NCBI GenBank assembly: GCA_964446385.1
Contig: CAYUOH010000001.1
Location: forward strand, 124,001 to 188,000
Direction: 5' to 3'
Length of the DNA: 64,000 nt
From: CAYSRC01 sp964446385
GTDB lineage: Bacteria; Bacillota; Clostridia; Oscillospirales; Ruminococcaceae
Every line of letters starts with the position of its first letter. Position 1 is the stretch's first letter. The position numbers and the translations under genes were made by a program. Below are positions 25,170-34,413 of the stretch, in pieces. The notes under the pieces are model-generated. The model searched no databases and was not told the DNA's origin. It was given only the letters and a program-made list of their open reading frames with translations.

Positions 25170-26744
25170 ATGGACAAGAGATTTTTCAGCGCTCCGGACT
25201 ATCCCATAGCAGAAACTCCCAAGGGAAAATTTCGCGGGTATGTAAAAGACGGGGTATTTACTTTTAAAGGTATTAAATACGCCAATGCCAAACGTTTCCA
25301 GATGCCCGAAGAGGTTCCCGCATGGGAAGGACTTAAGGATGCTTTGAATTACGGCTGGTGCTGTCCTACAATCAGAGATGAACGGCGTGATATTACTCTG
25401 GAGTTGGACCATCGCTACTGGCCGAAGGGTGAGGAATGCCAGTGGCTAAATATCTGGACTACTTCACTGAAAAAGGCTGCAAAAAAGCCGGTCATGCTTT
25501 GGATTCACGGAGGCGGATTCGCTGATTGTTCTGCGATAGATTTACTGTGTACCGACGGAGATGAAATGTGCAAATACGGTGACGTCGTAATGGTATCTCT
25601 TAATCATCGCCTGAACATTCTCGGATTCCTTGATGTGTCTGCATATGGAGAAAAGTATGCAAATTCAGGAAATGTCGGCCTTGCGGATCTAGTAGCTGCT
25701 CTTCAATGGATTCACGACAATATATCAGCTTTCGGCGGTGATCCGGACAATGTTACCATTTTCGGACAATCAGGCGGCGGTGGAAAAGTATGCGCTCTGC
25801 TCCAGTGTCCGGAAGCTGACGGATTGTTTCATAAGGCAGTAGTGCACAGCGGAATACATGAACGCAGGGAACGTCCCACGCCTGATGTCAGCAAGGTTCT
25901 TGTCGGCGAGATGTTAAAATATCTTAATATTGCACCTGAAGATATAGAGAAGCTTGAAACCGTCAGTTACAGAACACTTGTTGATGCATATGATGCTGCA
26001 ATCCCGGTTCTTGAAGCTCAGGGACTTAAAGCAGACGGATGGGCTCCGTTAAATAATGGTTACTATCAGGGTTATGCCCGTCTGGACGGATTTTATGATC
26101 ATGCACTGAAGGTCCCGACGATGATAGGAACATGTTTCGCCGAATTCGGGAAACATCCGGATATAAGATATAAATATCAGTTAAGCAGAGAAGAGATTAC
26201 AGAAAAAATTAGGGAAAAGTACGGTGATAATACAGATAAACTAATTAAAATGTTTGAACAAGCATACCCCGAGAAAAATTTGATGGATGTTATTGTAATG
26301 GATCCGGATGTCCGTTACGGTTCTTTTGACCATCTGATCAAACGAAGCGCTTTTGAAGGAAGTGCACCGGTATGGTCTTATGTGTTTGCGCAGGAGTTCC
26401 ACAATTATGACAACGGCATGCCTGCATTCCACTGTGCGGAGCTTCCTTATGTATTTCATAAAGCAGGGATCTGTAATGTATGCATTCAGGACGGAATGGA
26501 TAAACTTCAGGATGAAATCGCCGGAGCATGGGCAGCTTTTGCGCATACCGGAAATCCCAATCATGAAGGAATGGCATTCTGGCCGGAATTCAGTCCGGTA
26601 GATAAGATGACTATGGTTTTTAACGAAAACAGTGCTCCCCGTTCAGATTATGATACAGAGGTTGTTCAGTTCAAGAAAACACTGGACCCTTCTTTTACCG
26701 TAGCATTTAAAGCAGCAGACAAACATGCAAAGGGACAGAAATAA
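25170..26744 (+). CDS. Type-B carboxylesterase
   Basis: A 524-residue carboxylesterase of the para-nitrobenzyl esterase family. The oxyanion loop HGGGF is at 113-117, the nucleophile serine 201 is in GQSGGGG and the likely histidine is in AFHCAELPYVF. There is no signal peptide, so it is cytoplasmic. The region around the serine and the ECQWLNIW block is closest, by eye, to the carboxylesterase at 42761-44320, not to the tandem pair at 39.6-42.7 kb. AGAAAGGG lies 8 bases before the chosen ATG, and an upstream in-frame ATG at 25149 lacks a site. Confidence 0.9.
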   Translation: MDKRFFSAPDYPIAETPKGKFRGYVKDGVFTFKGIKYANAKRFQMPEEVPAWEGLKDALNYGWCCPTIRDERRDITLELDHRYWPKGEECQWLNIWTTSLKKAAKKPVMLWIHGGGFADCSAIDLLCTDGDEMCKYGDVVMVSLNHRLNILGFLDVSAYGEKYANSGNVGLADLVAALQWIHDNISAFGGDPDNVTIFGQSGGGGKVCALLQCPEADGLFHKAVVHSGIHERRERPTPDVSKVLVGEMLKYLNIAPEDIEKLETVSYRTLVDAYDAAIPVLEAQGLKADGWAPLNNGYYQGYARLDGFYDHALKVPTMIGTCFAEFGKHPDIRYKYQLSREEITEKIREKYGDNTDKLIKMFEQAYPEKNLMDVIVMDPDVRYGSFDHLIKRSAFEGSAPVWSYVFAQEFHNYDNGMPAFHCAELPYVFHKAGICNVCIQDGMDKLQDEIAGAWAAFAHTGNPNHEGMAFWPEFSPVDKMTMVFNENSAPRSDYDTEVVQFKKTLDPSFTVAFKAADKHAKGQK

Positions 26745-26762
26745 TTTGTTAAAGCTATAAAG

Positions 26763-26799
26763 ACAGAACGGCACCCTTCACTGAAGGGTGCCGTTCTGT
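26763..26799. terminator. Bidirectional terminator
   Basis: Perfect 17-base arms beginning ACAGAACGGCACCCTTC around loop ACT. It serves the carboxylesterase on plus and the esterase gene ending at 26818 on minus. The following T-rich tract is TTTATATTT on plus. Confidence 0.82.
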
Positions 26800-26817
26800 T
26801 TATATTTAAATAACCAC

Positions 26818-27771
26818 CTAGATATTCTTGAAAAGAACTTTCAGAGAGTTCCAGTAATAATAAGGAACAAGATAGTCTGTATGGTAAAAATCTGATACAG
26901 AATAAAAGATGTTGTTCTTTACGGGGTCGGATCCGTAGGAGAAACAAGGCTGTTTTGTAATGTACTTCATCTGGGTGTACATATCCTTGATATCCTCAGG
27001 ACCTCCGTTGGAAGCATAAATAAAGAAGGGAAGTTCGGGATGTGCCTTTATGGGTTCTGTAACGTAATCAATAACATCCTGATCTGTCAGCACATCTCCC
27101 CTCTTGCGGTCGCCGCGGACGGTACAGCTCATCGGTGCGAACCATCTGAAGTATTCAAAGTTGTGGTTAAGCATACGCCAGGTCATAACTGCACCGCGGG
27201 AATATCCGGAAAATGCGCGATGATCGCGGGAGGCTTTTATACCCTCATCCGAGGCATCTTCGAGATATGTGTTGAATTTTGTTTCAACGGCAGGAATTAT
27301 GTTCTTAACTACTTCTTTGAAATAATTACCTTCGGTATGAGGCCAGCCACCATCTCCTGCCGGAACCATTCCTGTTATAAGACGTTCGGCAGCGTCCCCC
27401 ATCGGATCAAAATAATACGTTACGGAAACCATTATACAGGGATTGATTTCCCCAGACTCAAAAAGCATATCAATCATGGGCTTGTTTCCGCCGATGGCGA
27501 AAATTGAGGGTTCACAAGTATTTCCGTGCTGGAAATACAGTACATTGTATTTCTTTGATTTATCATCCTTGTCGTATCCGTAGGGCAAGTAAACATAGCA
27601 GTATTTTGAATAGGTTTTGCCGTCTTCGTAAACAGAAGTGGTATAATCTACTCTTTCAACCGTTCCTTTTTTGGAGGGAACGCCGGTACGAAGAAACGGA
27701 TTCTCTTCAAACACAGTTTCGAAATCTATGATTTCACCCGGTTTGGTTATGACATTTCTGAAATCACTCAT
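26818..27771 (-). CDS. Putative esterase (esterase D / feruloyl-esterase-like)
   Basis: A 317-residue alpha/beta hydrolase of the putative-esterase family that includes feruloyl and acetyl-xylan esterases. The nucleophile is serine 191 in GYSRGA, an N-terminal block reads YCYVYLPYGYD, and a likely histidine lies in SDFYHTDYLV near 295. The insertion around 120-150 (GDGGWPHTEGNYF) is typical of plant-wall esterases. No signal peptide is present. AAAGGAG precedes the ATG. It is a separate unit from the next minus-strand esterase, whose terminator lies in between. Confidence 0.82.
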   Translation of the reverse strand: MSDFRNVITKPGEIIDFETVFEENPFLRTGVPSKKGTVERVDYTTSVYEDGKTYSKYCYVYLPYGYDKDDKSKKYNVLYFQHGNTCEPSIFAIGGNKPMIDMLFESGEINPCIMVSVTYYFDPMGDAAERLITGMVPAGDGGWPHTEGNYFKEVVKNIIPAVETKFNTYLEDASDEGIKASRDHRAFSGYSRGAVMTWRMLNHNFEYFRWFAPMSCTVRGDRKRGDVLTDQDVIDYVTEPIKAHPELPFFIYASNGGPEDIKDMYTQMKYITKQPCFSYGSDPVKNNIFYSVSDFYHTDYLVPYYYWNSLKVLFKNI

Positions 27772-27928
27772 AATTGCAGCTCCTTTGTTATTTTTTTCAT
27801 TATATCATGCGCGTTACATCAATGTCTTTTGGATAAAAAATGGAAAAAGACTGTGTCTTTTCGTACAATATGCAAAGTAATGCGCGAAATACGTACGGCG
27901 GTTTGAATGGGTACATTTCGAAATTCAA

Positions 27929-27956
27929 AAAAAGGCTCACCGGAGTGAGCCTTTTT
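27929..27956 (-). terminator. Terminator after the minus-strand esterase at 27970
   Basis: Twelve-base arms AAAAAGGCTCAC / GTGAGCCTTTTT with a CGGA loop. The minus strand gives a T-run. The rest of the 198-base gap (27772-27969) shows nothing else. Confidence 0.85.
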
Positions 27957-27969
27957 ACTTCATTGCAAA

Positions 27970-28770
27970 TTATTTCTTGATTTCAGTGAAGCCAACGTAA
28001 TCCATGGCTTCACAAATTACTGCGTCCCAGGCATCCCAGTTGTGTATGCCGTTGTAGGTGACGAGGGTGTAGTTAAACGGATTGCCCTCATAACTGAGGA
28101 AATTGTTCTTCATTACATTACTGTGCCTGAGAAGATCAGTCTCTTCAAGACCGCAGTAATGGAACAGTGTTGGGAAGGGTCCGCCGTTCTTCACTATGCG
28201 TTCGGCTTTTACGTATGCGTCATAATCTGTTCCCTCGAGGTTGGGGAAAGCGTCGCCGTAGATACGCTTCATGGATTTGTACCAGCCCGGATACATCCTG
28301 CCGGAATCATACTGCTCATGAAACATGTTATTCGGCCAGTTTGCAGCTGACAGGCAGATAATTCCACCATATTGCTCAGGTTTAGACAGACCTATCATCA
28401 ACGAGCCGCAGCCGCCCATAGAAAGGCCACCGATAACCACGTCCTCACGGCGGGCGCTGCATCTGAAGTATTTCTGGCAGACTGCGGGAAGTTCTTCGGT
28501 AATAAATGTGAAGTAATTCAGACCGTCCGCCATATCGTTGTAGAAGGAAAGCTCTCCGTCCGGCATAACAACAGCGATATTTCTCTTCAGCGCATATCTT
28601 TCGATGGAGGTTTGATTCATCCAGGTGCTGTAGTTGTCACTCCAGCCGTGGAGAAGGTAAAGTGTTTTCCAGCCGTTCTCGGGTACATCGACGCCTTCGG
28701 GGAGAACTACGTTGAACTGGACTTCCTTGCCCAATACTTTTGAGCGGTAGTCAAAGGTTAAATTAGCCAT
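27970..28770 (-). CDS. Tributyrin-esterase-like alpha/beta hydrolase
   Basis: A 266-residue hydrolase resembling the EstA/tributyrin esterase group. It has HGWSDNYSTW (41-50), nucleophile serine 117 in GLSMGG, and histidine about 249 in GIHNWDAWD. The family cleaves short-chain acyl esters, and some members remove acetyl groups from sugars. It is cytoplasmic. AGGAGG 5 bases before the ATG sets the start. It is divergent from the nonulosonate operon, with 215 bases between. Confidence 0.85.
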   Translation of the reverse strand: MANLTFDYRSKVLGKEVQFNVVLPEGVDVPENGWKTLYLLHGWSDNYSTWMNQTSIERYALKRNIAVVMPDGELSFYNDMADGLNYFTFITEELPAVCQKYFRCSARREDVVIGGLSMGGCGSLMIGLSKPEQYGGIICLSAANWPNNMFHEQYDSGRMYPGWYKSMKRIYGDAFPNLEGTDYDAYVKAERIVKNGGPFPTLFHYCGLEETDLLRHSNVMKNNFLSYEGNPFNYTLVTYNGIHNWDAWDAVICEAMDYVGFTEIKK

Positions 28771-28926
28771 ATTTTCCTCCTGTAATGTAGTCTAGTGAAA
28801 TTATACTGTAAAAAGTTTAGCATATTTCATATTTGCTCACAAGGCGAAGCACGAAGAGTCTGTTTAAATATGATGCACAAAATGCGATTATGTGCAAATA
28901 ATAATACAAATTAATCATAATATGTC

Positions 28927-28955
28927 TTGCAACGAACTCGCCAATTCTATATTAT
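28927..28955 (+). promoter_or_regulatory. Promoter for the nonulosonate operon (TTGCAA-17-TATTAT)
   Basis: TTGCAA at 28927-28932 and TATTAT at 28950-28955 with 17-base spacing, about 30 bases before the first gene. A second TATAAT at 28960-28965 has no -35 at good distance. No terminator is seen between this point and 39331, so one transcript could cover all ten genes. Confidence 0.65.
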
Positions 28956-28985
28956 CTTTTATAATATGGAAAAAGGAGGGATTAT

Positions 28986-29987
28986 GTGACAAAATGCCCC
29001 GAAAAGGTTTTGAATATACGTCTTGCCGCTTTGCCGGAAAAACAGAGAATAATTGATTTTATCAATGTGCATTTCAATATGCGTCTGGAAATGATAAATA
29101 ATCCGGCATATTTTGACTACTATTATGTTGACGACAAAAAACTTCAGTTTGTTCTTGCGGAATGTGAGAATGAATACAAGGCGGTGTGCGGCTACATAAA
29201 AGCAAACCGTGACGAAAGCCATATCTGGGCGAGCGTACTTGCTGCAGATGATTCTTTCAAAGGCGCAGGGCTCAGACTGCTTAACGAAATGAAGAATGTT
29301 ACCGGCGCGAAGGTAATTGCTTCGAACAATATCCGTGAAAAAACGTGTGTACTGTACACCTTTCTGGGATGGCATGCCGAAAGGATTCCTCATTTTTACA
29401 GGCTTTCAAAAAAGGACAGTTTCAGACTTGCGGTGCCCGGACCGGAGTATAAGATTTTGCCGGTTGGCGGCAAAGGTATATTGAATCACATAACATCAAA
29501 AAATGAACTTGACATAATTGCACTTCCTAAAACAGAATATATTCCTTATAAGGATAAATGGTATATAAAACGCCGTTATTTCAATTTTCCTAAAGCGGAA
29601 TATAATGTCTATGCCCTAATGATTGACGAAAATGCTACTGCCCTGCTGGTTACACGGATTATTCCGGCGTCCGACACCGGTTCGGTACCGGTTCTCCGGA
29701 TAGTTGATTACATCGGCAATGAAAAGTTTCTTCCCGAAGCCGGACTCGAAATACAAAAGCTGATAGACGAATGCGGCGCGGAATACGCCGACTGCTACTG
29801 CGCAGGAATTGATCCCGATACTATGAAAAAAACCGGCTTTTCAGAAAGGCTACCGGACGACGGTGTGATAATCCCGAATTATCTTTCACCGCCGCTGATA
29901 GAAAACACCGAATATTTTTATTATACAAGCGAGCCTGAAAAATTCGTTTTGTTCAAAGCGGACGGCGATCAGGACAGGCCGCGATAA
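28986..29987 (+). CDS. GNAT-like acyltransferase domain protein of the nonulosonate operon
   Basis: A 333-residue protein. The N-terminal half has a GNAT-like fold (VLAADDSFKGAGLRLLNEM about 84-102, then NNIREKTCVLYTFLGWHAERIPHFYRL). The C-terminal half (about 155-330) has no recognised family. By position it may be the N-acetyltransferase that acetylates the 4-amino sugar before LegG, or it may modify the finished sugar. The start is a GTG at 28986 with AGGAGGG five to six bases upstream. An overlapping ATG at 28984 is followed at once by TGA, so it cannot be the start but may tune initiation. Confidence 0.6.
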   Translation: MTKCPEKVLNIRLAALPEKQRIIDFINVHFNMRLEMINNPAYFDYYYVDDKKLQFVLAECENEYKAVCGYIKANRDESHIWASVLAADDSFKGAGLRLLNEMKNVTGAKVIASNNIREKTCVLYTFLGWHAERIPHFYRLSKKDSFRLAVPGPEYKILPVGGKGILNHITSKNELDIIALPKTEYIPYKDKWYIKRRYFNFPKAEYNVYALMIDENATALLVTRIIPASDTGSVPVLRIVDYIGNEKFLPEAGLEIQKLIDECGAEYADCYCAGIDPDTMKKTGFSERLPDDGVIIPNYLSPPLIENTEYFYYTSEPEKFVLFKADGDQDRPR

Positions 29988-30002
29988 AAAAAGGAGATTA
30001 TT

Positions 30003-31112
30003 ATGAAATACTGTAAAAAATGCACAATGCCCGACACAAGACCCGGTATAAAATTTGACGAGGAAGGTGTATGCAGCGCCTGCCGTCACTATGAGCAGCG
30101 CTCAAAGGTGGATTGGAAAGCCCGTGAAAAGGAGTTCGCCGCCCTGTGCGACAAATACCGCGGATGCAACGGTCCCGGCCAGTATGACTGTGCCGTTGCA
30201 GTTTCCGGCGGAAAGGACAGCCATTACCAGGTTCATGTCCTAAAAAACATATACCACATGAACCCAATCCTGTTTTCTGTTGAGGATAATTTCCCCATGA
30301 CGGAGGCAGGTAAGCACAATATTTCAAATATCAGCGAGGAGTTCGGCTGCACAATAATCAGCTGCAAACCCAATATCAAGGTTCAGAAAATTCTGATGCG
30401 CCATTTCTTCGAAAAATTTGGCACGCCGACATGGTATGTTGACCGCCTGATCTACACCTATCCGCTGTACATGGCTCTGAAATTCAATACACCTTTCCTT
30501 TGCTACGGTGAGAATGTCAGCTATGAGTACGGAGGAAACGCCGACGAGGAAACATATTCCGCCCGCGGCCAGATAGAGAACGGAGTCGCGGTAGGTATGC
30601 CTATGGAGGATCTTCTGATTGACGGAATCACCGAAAAGGATCTCAGTCTTATAATGGCTCCGTCAAAGGAGGATCTGGCACGCCTGGATCCGTTTTATAT
30701 GAGCTATTTCTTCCCCTGGAACAGCCATAAGAACTATATTCTCGCAAAACAACATGGGTTCCATGACCTTACACATGAGTGGAACAGAACCCATCACGCC
30801 GAGAACTATGACCAGGTCGATTCCCGTGCCTATCTTGTTCACGGCTGGCTCAAGTATCCAAAATTCGGACATGCGACAGCCACCGACTACACCGCACGCT
30901 ATATCCGTTACGGAATGATGACTCGTGAAGAAGCGGTAAAGATTGTAAACGAAAGAGACGGCAATCTCGATCCTCTCTGTGTCCGTGAATTCTGCGAATT
31001 CTGCGGTTATACCGAGAGTCATTTCTGGAAAATCATGGACGGATTTTACAACACTGATCTGTTCTACAAGGATGAAAACGGTAAATGGCAGTTGAAGGAA
31101 CCCCTTCGCTGA
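30003..31112 (+). CDS. N-acetyl sugar amidotransferase (PseA/WbpG family)
   Basis: A 369-residue ATP-pyrophosphatase of the family that turns an acetamido group into an acetamidino group on nonulosonic acids or O-antigen sugars. The PP-loop is SGGKDS (68-73). Cysteine pairs C4/C7 and C24/C27 look like a zinc knuckle. The conserved ENVSYEYGG block is near 175-183. Known members need ammonia from a HisH-like glutaminase and HisF-like partner, and neither is encoded in this window. GGAG lies 8 bases before the ATG. It suggests that the product is an acetamidino form of legionaminic acid. Confidence 0.85.
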   Translation: MKYCKKCTMPDTRPGIKFDEEGVCSACRHYEQRSKVDWKAREKEFAALCDKYRGCNGPGQYDCAVAVSGGKDSHYQVHVLKNIYHMNPILFSVEDNFPMTEAGKHNISNISEEFGCTIISCKPNIKVQKILMRHFFEKFGTPTWYVDRLIYTYPLYMALKFNTPFLCYGENVSYEYGGNADEETYSARGQIENGVAVGMPMEDLLIDGITEKDLSLIMAPSKEDLARLDPFYMSYFFPWNSHKNYILAKQHGFHDLTHEWNRTHHAENYDQVDSRAYLVHGWLKYPKFGHATATDYTARYIRYGMMTREEAVKIVNERDGNLDPLCVREFCEFCGYTESHFWKIMDGFYNTDLFYKDENGKWQLKEPLR

Positions 31113-31126
31113 TAAAGGAGTGTACT

Positions 31127-32110
31127 ATGGCTAATAAGGTAATGGTTACGGGCGCCGACGGATTTATCGGCAGTCACCTTGCGGAAGAACTGGTAAAAAA
31201 AGGAGAAAAGGTAAAGGCGTTCTGTCTATACAACTCCTTCGGTTCTCTTGGCTGGATTGACACATTGCCCGCCGAGATCAAAAATGAGATAGAAATTTTC
31301 ATGGGTGATATCAGGGATCCCAACGGAGTCCGAACCGCAATGAAAGGAATAGACAGGGTTTATCATTTAGCGGCGCTCATAGCCATACCTTTCAGTTATC
31401 ACAGTCCCGACAGCTATGTGGACACCAATATCAAAGGCACGCTTAACGTTTTGAACGCCGCCCGTGAGGTTGGAACCACACGCGTGATGGTTACTTCCAC
31501 CAGCGAGGTCTACGGCACGGCACAGTATGTACCTATCGACGAAAATCATCCTTTCCAGGGACAGAGCCCATATTCCGCCACCAAAATCGGAGCGGACAGA
31601 ATTGCTGAAAGCTTTTACCGCAGCTTTAATCTTCCGGTGTCCATCGTAAGACCGTTCAACACGTACGGTCCGCGTCAGAGCGGCAGAGCAGTAATACCGA
31701 CAATCATCAGCCAGCTTGTGGCCGGCTGTACCGAGATACATCTCGGAAAACTGAGCCCCACAAGGGACTTCAACTATGTAAAAGATACGGCGGCCGGGTT
31801 TATGGCAATTGCCGATTGCGACGCTGCAATCGGTCAGGAACTGAATATTGCTACCGGCGAAGAGCATTCAATCGGCGATCTGGCCAACGAGCTGATCCGT
31901 CAGATTAATCCGAAAGCTGTAATAGTATGTGACGAGGAAAGGCTCAGACCCGAAAAGAGTGAAGTAAACCGTCTGCTGGGTGATTCAACAAAGCTGAGAA
32001 ATATGACAGGATGGAAACCGAAGTACACATTCGAAGAAGGTCTTGCCGAAACAATTGATTTTATCAGAAATAATCTGGACAGTTACAAGATCGGACAATA
32101 TATTCTTTAA
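31127..32110 (+). CDS. legB: Nucleotide-sugar 4,6-dehydratase, LegB type
   Basis: An extended SDR (327 residues) of the LegB group that acts on GDP- or UDP-N-acetylglucosamine, giving the 4-keto-6-deoxy sugar. The NAD loop is TGADGFIGS (8-16), TSTSEVYG is at 123-130, and the active-site YSATK is at 149-153. RmlB-type dehydratases have TDE where this has TSE. The frame is open from 31085, but AAAGGAG six bases before the ATG at 31127 sets the start. That leaves 14 bases to the amidotransferase stop. Confidence 0.88.
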   Translation: MANKVMVTGADGFIGSHLAEELVKKGEKVKAFCLYNSFGSLGWIDTLPAEIKNEIEIFMGDIRDPNGVRTAMKGIDRVYHLAALIAIPFSYHSPDSYVDTNIKGTLNVLNAAREVGTTRVMVTSTSEVYGTAQYVPIDENHPFQGQSPYSATKIGADRIAESFYRSFNLPVSIVRPFNTYGPRQSGRAVIPTIISQLVAGCTEIHLGKLSPTRDFNYVKDTAAGFMAIADCDAAIGQELNIATGEEHSIGDLANELIRQINPKAVIVCDEERLRPEKSEVNRLLGDSTKLRNMTGWKPKYTFEEGLAETIDFIRNNLDSYKIGQYIL

Positions 32111-32124
32111 CGGAGAAAACATAA

Positions 32125-33291
32125 ATGAGCGAATCTGTAAAATTTATCCCTCTTTCAATTCCCAATTTCTGCGGAAACGAGAAAAAATACATTGACGAAG
32201 CGCTGGATGGGGCCTGGGTTTCCACCAGCGGCGCCCGCGTTAATGATTTTGAAAAGGTCGTTGCCGACTATTTAAGCATGCCTTCTTCTGTAGCATGCAG
32301 CAGCGGCACCAGCGCACTGCATCTCAGTGCTATTGTCAGCGGAATCCAAAGAGGTGACGAAGTTATTGTTCCGGCTGTATCATTTATTGCTTCCGTAAAT
32401 CCCACTACTCGCTATATGGGGGCAGAGCCCGTATTTGTAGGCTGCGACGAAACCGCAACCATAGATCCGGGCGCTGTCCGCGCATTCTGTGTAGAATGCT
32501 GTGAGATGAAGGACGGTAAGCTTTACAACATAAAGACGGGCGCTCATGTCGGCGCAATAGTTGTTGTGCATACCTTCGGAAATATGGCAGATATGGAACG
32601 CCTGATGCCTATTGCGAAGGAGTTCAACCTTATTGTTATCGAGGATGCCTGCGAGGCTATTGGCACAAAGTATACCGAAGGAACTTATAAAGGAAAGTTT
32701 GCAGGTACTATCGGAGATATAGGTACCTTCAGCTATAACGGAAACAAGATTATTACCACCGGTACCGGCGGCAGCATTGTTTCAAATCATGAGGACTGGA
32801 CTGCCCGTGCAAAGCACCTGTCCACTCAAGCCAAGACCGATCTTGTTCGTTTTTATCATGATGAGGTCGGTTACAACTACAGGATGACCAATATCGACGC
32901 CTGTCTCGGCATTGCGCAGATGGAGCTGCTAGAGAGCTTTATCGATCACAAGATTATGCTTTACAACCATTACTGCATGGCACTCAAAGGCATAAATGGA
33001 TTTGATTTCCTTCCCTTCAGAGAAGGAACGCGTTCCAACCACTGGTTCTTCAGTCTCCTTCTTCCCGACAGACTTGACAGGGATGACAGCATGAAACGTC
33101 TCAGTGCAAAACAGATTCAGTCACGCCCGGTCTGGGGACTTCTGAACGAGCAGTGCGACTACGGCCGCAACGAAGCCCATTCCATGGAAACGGCGGAAAG
33201 ACTGTATAAAAAGATACTGAATATTCCCTGCTCCACAAATGTCACACTTGAAGATGCCGACAGGGTTATCGAGGAAATACTTGCGCTATAA
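32125..33291 (+). CDS. legC: DegT/DnrJ/EryC1 aminotransferase, LegC type
   Basis: A 388-residue PLP aminotransferase that adds the 4-amino group to the keto sugar made by LegB. The PLP lysine is K208 in SYNGNK, with GTSALHLS (61-68) and EDACEAIGT (173-181) as the usual cofactor-binding blocks. The adjacent dehydratase-aminotransferase pair is typical of legionaminate and bacillosamine loci. CGGAGAA precedes the ATG. A 67-base gap without features separates it from the next gene. Confidence 0.9.
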   Translation: MSESVKFIPLSIPNFCGNEKKYIDEALDGAWVSTSGARVNDFEKVVADYLSMPSSVACSSGTSALHLSAIVSGIQRGDEVIVPAVSFIASVNPTTRYMGAEPVFVGCDETATIDPGAVRAFCVECCEMKDGKLYNIKTGAHVGAIVVVHTFGNMADMERLMPIAKEFNLIVIEDACEAIGTKYTEGTYKGKFAGTIGDIGTFSYNGNKIITTGTGGSIVSNHEDWTARAKHLSTQAKTDLVRFYHDEVGYNYRMTNIDACLGIAQMELLESFIDHKIMLYNHYCMALKGINGFDFLPFREGTRSNHWFFSLLLPDRLDRDDSMKRLSAKQIQSRPVWGLLNEQCDYGRNEAHSMETAERLYKKILNIPCSTNVTLEDADRVIEEILAL

Positions 33292-33358
33292 AAGTTGAAA
33301 TGGTTTATGGAAAACGGAAAATAATCGGATTAATTTCATAGTCAATTCGGAGGACGAC

Positions 33359-34411
33359 ATGCTGAAACTGGAAGAATTTATTATTGACGGCGGGATTTCG
33401 GTTCTTGATGCCATGAAGCTGATTGACCGTACCGGACAGCGCATTATGTTTATCGCTCCCGGCAAGGTCCTTTCGGCTGTCGTCACCGACGGCGATATCC
33501 GGAAGTATCTTATTTCCGGAGGAAACGTCAACGACAAGGTAATTCTAGCCGCTAACAAGACCCCGAAGAGTCTTCCTGTGGAGCAGCGCGGCGAGGCTAT
33601 GCGGTACTTGAATACCTTTTCCATTGACGCGCTTCCCATTCTGGACCGAAGGGGAGAAATTACCGATATTATCTTTTCCAACGGATTGAACGTTGACAAT
33701 ACCAAGCAGTCAGGCATACCCGTAATTATCATGGCCGGAGGTATTGGCTCCAGGTTAAAGCCGTACACAAATATCCTGCCGAAGCCGTTGATTCCGGTCG
33801 GTGAAAAACCCATAAGCGAAATTATTATCGACCGCTTCTACGAATTCGGCTGCCGAGAATTTCATATGATTGTCAATTACAAGAAAAATATGATCAAATC
33901 GTATTTTTCCGAGGGAGAAGCGGCCAAATATTCGGTTGAGTTTACCGACGAGGAAGTCTTTATGGGAACCGGCGGCGGCCTTTCGCTTATGAAAGGCAAA
34001 CTTGACGGAACATTCTTCTTTACGAACTGTGATATTCTCATAGACGCTGATTTCGGCGATATCTACGAATATCACAAAAGGAACGGAAATCTTATCACCA
34101 TGATATGCGCAAAAAAGCATATGACGGTTCCATACGGCGTGATAGAGCTTGATGACAGCGGAAACATCAGGGAAATGCGCGAAAAACCCGAATTCAGCTT
34201 TTTAACCAATACCGGCGTGTATGTTGTCGAATCTCGCGTTGTTGAGGAACTTGAGGAAGGTGTATACCGCGGATTCCCGGATATTATCGAGGAATACCGA
34301 CAGAAAGGCGAAAAGGTCAGCGTATACGCCATAAGCGACGACAGTTGGACCGACATGGGACAACTGGAAGAACTTGAAAAGATGAGAGAAAAACTGGAAG
34401 GAACAATTTAG
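33359..34411 (+). CDS. ptmE: CBS-domain sugar-1-phosphate nucleotidyltransferase, PtmE type
   Basis: Two N-terminal CBS repeats (about 1-115) are fused to a nucleotidyltransferase (about 120-350) with the motif IIMAGGIGSRLKPYT (122-136) and KPLIPVGEKP. This fusion matches PtmE, which makes GDP-glucosamine in the Campylobacter legionaminic acid pathway. That points to a GDP-linked, not UDP-linked, route here. CBS domains suggest control by adenine nucleotides. GGAGG lies 6 bases before the ATG. The next gene begins 2 bases after the stop. Confidence 0.88.
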   Translation: MLKLEEFIIDGGISVLDAMKLIDRTGQRIMFIAPGKVLSAVVTDGDIRKYLISGGNVNDKVILAANKTPKSLPVEQRGEAMRYLNTFSIDALPILDRRGEITDIIFSNGLNVDNTKQSGIPVIIMAGGIGSRLKPYTNILPKPLIPVGEKPISEIIIDRFYEFGCREFHMIVNYKKNMIKSYFSEGEAAKYSVEFTDEEVFMGTGGGLSLMKGKLDGTFFFTNCDILIDADFGDIYEYHKRNGNLITMICAKKHMTVPYGVIELDDSGNIREMREKPEFSFLTNTGVYVVESRVVEELEEGVYRGFPDIIEEYRQKGEKVSVYAISDDSWTDMGQLEELEKMREKLEGTI

Positions 34412-34413
34412 TT

